Assembly: GCF_900113865.1 (NCBI RefSeq)
Contig: NZ_FOQY01000022.1
Location: 62,001 to 126,000 of the forward strand
Source of the DNA: Streptosporangium canum
Lineage (GTDB): Bacteria > Actinomycetota > Actinomycetes > Streptosporangiales > Streptosporangiaceae
Direction of reading: 5' to 3'
DNA: 64,000 bases
Each line of letters starts with the position of its first letter. The first letter of the stretch is position 1. Positions 62,533-64,000 of this stretch are shown here, one piece after another. Below the pieces are notes generated by a model that saw only the letters and a list, made by a program, of their open reading frames with translations, was not told where the DNA came from and did no database searches. The position numbers and the translations under genes were made by a program.

Positions 62533-63339
62533 TCACAGTCCCGGGAACACCCGGCGCAGGTCGTCCAGGGTGACGCCGTCGCCGGTGACGGTCACCGAGG
62601 CGGGGGTGTGCGCGGGGTCCAGCCTGCCGGTGAGCAGGCGCAGCCACGCCTCGGCGGGAGCGGACAGGACGACGTCCGCCGGATCCGGCACCTGGCTGAA
62701 GCCGACGGTCTCCCCGAGGGTGAGGCCGAGGACGCGCTCGGGATCGCTCGTCTCGACGCGGAGCGTGGCCTGCCGCCGGTCGAGGGCGTCGGGCTTGCCG
62801 ATGAAGCCGACCATGAAGTCGAGCGGCCCGGCGTGCAGGTCGGTCAGCGCCTCGACGGCGTCCGGCGCGACGGTGGCCCGCGGGTCGAAGGCGACCTTGA
62901 CGTCCCAGGTGTGCAGGGCGGCCTCGTTGAGCCGCATCCCGGCGATCAGCGTGACGTCGGCGGGCGCCGGCAGGAAGCCCAGCCTGACCTCCAGCCGCTC
63001 GCGGGTGCCGGGGTCGAGGCTCTCGTAGGCGGCGACGAGCTCGGCGTTCGCCTTCAGGAGGTCATCGGCCTGCTCCCGGGAGCCCCTGGCGTTCCAGCGG
63101 CTCCACACCGACTCGTTGAAGTCCTGGCCGGGGGCGTCCTGGCCGGCCAGCGCGGCCCGCAGGACCGCCAGGCCGATCTCCGCGCCGCTGCCGAGGTGGC
63201 TGAGCACCTGGGCGACGGTCCACTCCGCCGCGCCCGAGGGCCGGGCGAGGCCGCCGGGGCTCAGACCACCCACGAAAGCGGCCAGATCATCATGATTGGT
63301 GCGCAGGGCCGCGATGGTCCTGTCGGCGAGTGTGCTCAT
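62533..63339 (-). CDS. Maleylpyruvate isomerase-family (DinB-like) protein
   Basis: 268 residues. N-terminal metal-binding four-helix bundle (PSGAAEWTVAQVLSHLGSGA and LNEAALHTWDVKVA, whose His residues and Glu or Asp form the metal site) and a C-terminal MDMPI-C-like domain (VTVTGDGVTLDDLRRV). The family includes mycothiol-dependent maleylpyruvate isomerase, consistent with mshA in this genome, but most members have unknown substrates. ATG at 63339 with GGGAG upstream. Confidence 0.82.
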   Translation of the reverse strand: MSTLADRTIAALRTNHDDLAAFVGGLSPGGLARPSGAAEWTVAQVLSHLGSGAEIGLAVLRAALAGQDAPGQDFNESVWSRWNARGSREQADDLLKANAELVAAYESLDPGTRERLEVRLGFLPAPADVTLIAGMRLNEAALHTWDVKVAFDPRATVAPDAVEALTDLHAGPLDFMVGFIGKPDALDRRQATLRVETSDPERVLGLTLGETVGFSQVPDPADVVLSAPAEAWLRLLTGRLDPAHTPASVTVTGDGVTLDDLRRVFPGL

Positions 63340-63619
63340 GGCTCTCCCAGCGAGAAGGGACCTCGTGGCCTCGCGGCCGAGCGGACCGTCCACCCGGTGT
63401 TCCCTCCCAGAAGTACCCGCGGCCACCTGGCGTATCACTATCGTCCCGTGACCTGGCGCCCGCAACGCGAAGGCCGGTCGCCCCGGGGCCGCCCTGTGGT
63501 TTAGGGGGGATAAAGTCAGTCGGGGCGGCCGCTCCACGAGGGCGCGGCAACCGCGCCGCGCAGGCGGGACGACCGCTCCGCGGGGTCGGGACGATCGCCC
63601 CGCAGGGAGGAGATCACCC
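63340..63619. other. Divergent intergenic region, nothing recognised
   Basis: 280 bp with very GC-rich, slightly repetitive sequence near 63510-63610 (recurring GACGACCGCTCC-like words). It holds the promoters of both flanking genes; no specific elements identified. Confidence 0.4.
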
Positions 63620-64000
63620 GTGAACGACGGGGTTTCGGACGCCAGGAGTCCGAGCGGCGCGAGCCCGGGTGACACGGGTCCGGGCGGCGCGAGCCCGATG
63701 GGCGGGAGTCCGGATGGGCGGGGGCCGGGCGGCGCGAGTCCGGACGAGTTCGTCGTGATCGCCGATCCGGTCGAGCGCGCCAGGGCGATCAGCGTCGCCA
63801 TCGCCGACCGGCAGGACCTGATCGCCGAGCTCGCCCGGCTCCGCCGCGAGGCCGTGGTCGAGGCACAGGCCTCAGGGGTGCGCCAGGACGCGATCGCACG
63901 GCGGCTCGGGGTCACCCCCGGCAGGGTGTCACAGATGCGGTCGGCGGGCGCCAGAGACGCCACAGGCGGCCACGCAGGGGCATGCCAGGCGCCCAGGGTG
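63620..64000 (+). CDS. Helix-turn-helix protein with Gly/Ser/Pro-rich head (runs off window)
   Basis: GTG at 63620 with GGGAGGAG upstream opens a frame to the window end (127 codons seen). Residues about 9-45 are low complexity with GGASP-like repeats. Residues about 49-113 hold two helices (PVERARAISVAIADRQDLIA, ELARLRREAVVEAQASG) and an HTH, RQDAIARRLGVTPGRVSQM, like sigma-70 region 4 or small actinobacterial DNA-binding proteins. The C-terminus is not seen. Confidence 0.7.
   Translation, partial: MNDGVSDARSPSGASPGDTGPGGASPMGGSPDGRGPGGASPDEFVVIADPVERARAISVAIADRQDLIAELARLRREAVVEAQASGVRQDAIARRLGVTPGRVSQMRSAGARDATGGHAGACQAPRV

Noticed and set aside
60908..62647. 579-codon minus-strand frame opposite the crotonase and rhomboid genes
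   Set aside because: No domain, Arg/Pro/Ala/Asp shadow composition; both opposite-strand genes carry full catalytic motifs.
62533..63963. 476-codon extension of the maleylpyruvate-isomerase-like frame
   Set aside because: The extra 208 N-terminal codons are low complexity, antisense to the HTH gene, and the real start has GGGAG at a normal distance.

Overview
The window is a high-GC (roughly 70%) chromosomal segment from a filamentous actinomycete. The gene set (MshA and a mycothiol-type isomerase, CarD, SenX3-RegX3, DUF2637 and DUF2516 proteins, a spore-associated-protein-like secreted protein, modular CBM2 cellulases) points to the Streptosporangiales or close relatives such as Nonomuraea, Streptosporangium or Thermobifida. 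That placement is inferred from gene content and codon bias; no rRNA is present.

Layout. 0-2.3 kb: edge of a secreted protein, a secreted zinc peptidase and an SGNH hydrolase. 2.3-15 kb: a plant-polysaccharide locus on the minus strand: GH48 exocellulase, GH9 processive endoglucanase, GH5 mannanase and GH10 xylanase, all with CBM2 modules. A LacI-family CelR/CebR-like repressor lies at 14-15 kb. The 14-bp box TGGGAGCGCTCCCA lies upstream of the GH48 and repressor genes, and a near copy lies inside the GH48 signal-peptide region. A VapBC-type pair and a Ser/Thr kinase lie between them. 15-21 kb: acetyltransferases, a pterin dehydratase/VOC fusion, an HbhA-like helical protein with its XRE regulator, a BlaI/M56 peptidase pair, and a macro-domain relic. 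21-35 kb: a conserved actinobacterial core block (SDR, mshA, YbjN protein, gpmA, phoU divergent from senX3-regX3, PCuAC-like lipoprotein, carD, ispF, two GlsB-type stress membrane proteins, cysS, rlmB, tRNA-Thr).

35-49 kb is accessory. The tRNA-Thr is abutted by a frameshifted tyrosine integrase. A short island with an ECF sigma/membrane anti-sigma pair follows and ends at a second fragment of integrase-like sequence. Then come an ECF41-type sigma factor, a long near-perfect inverted repeat, and a redox cluster (4-TM protein, TAT-exported multicopper oxidase, NDH-2-like flavoprotein, DoxX-like protein). These are followed by a TetR/flavin monooxygenase pair, an IS256-type transposase relic and several small secreted or membrane proteins. 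50-54 kb is a cell-surface locus: two paralogous small secreted proteins divergent from a secreted protein plus a membrane-anchored DUF916-like partner.

54-64 kb holds a 14-repeat LRR protein, a GT2 glycosyltransferase preceded by two interleaved dyads, a CbiMN-CbiQ-CbiO metal importer, a STAS antagonist, an SDR and a crotonase pair, a rhomboid protease, a maleylpyruvate-isomerase-like protein and the start of an HTH protein.

Most interesting for follow-up: the clustered operator architecture of the cellulase locus; the interleaved dyads upstream of the glycosyltransferase; the 28-bp-arm inverted repeat next to the ECF41 gene; the integrase-bounded sigma/anti-sigma island at tRNA-Thr; and the divergent small-secreted-protein locus. 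No CRISPR array, rRNA operon or replication origin was seen.
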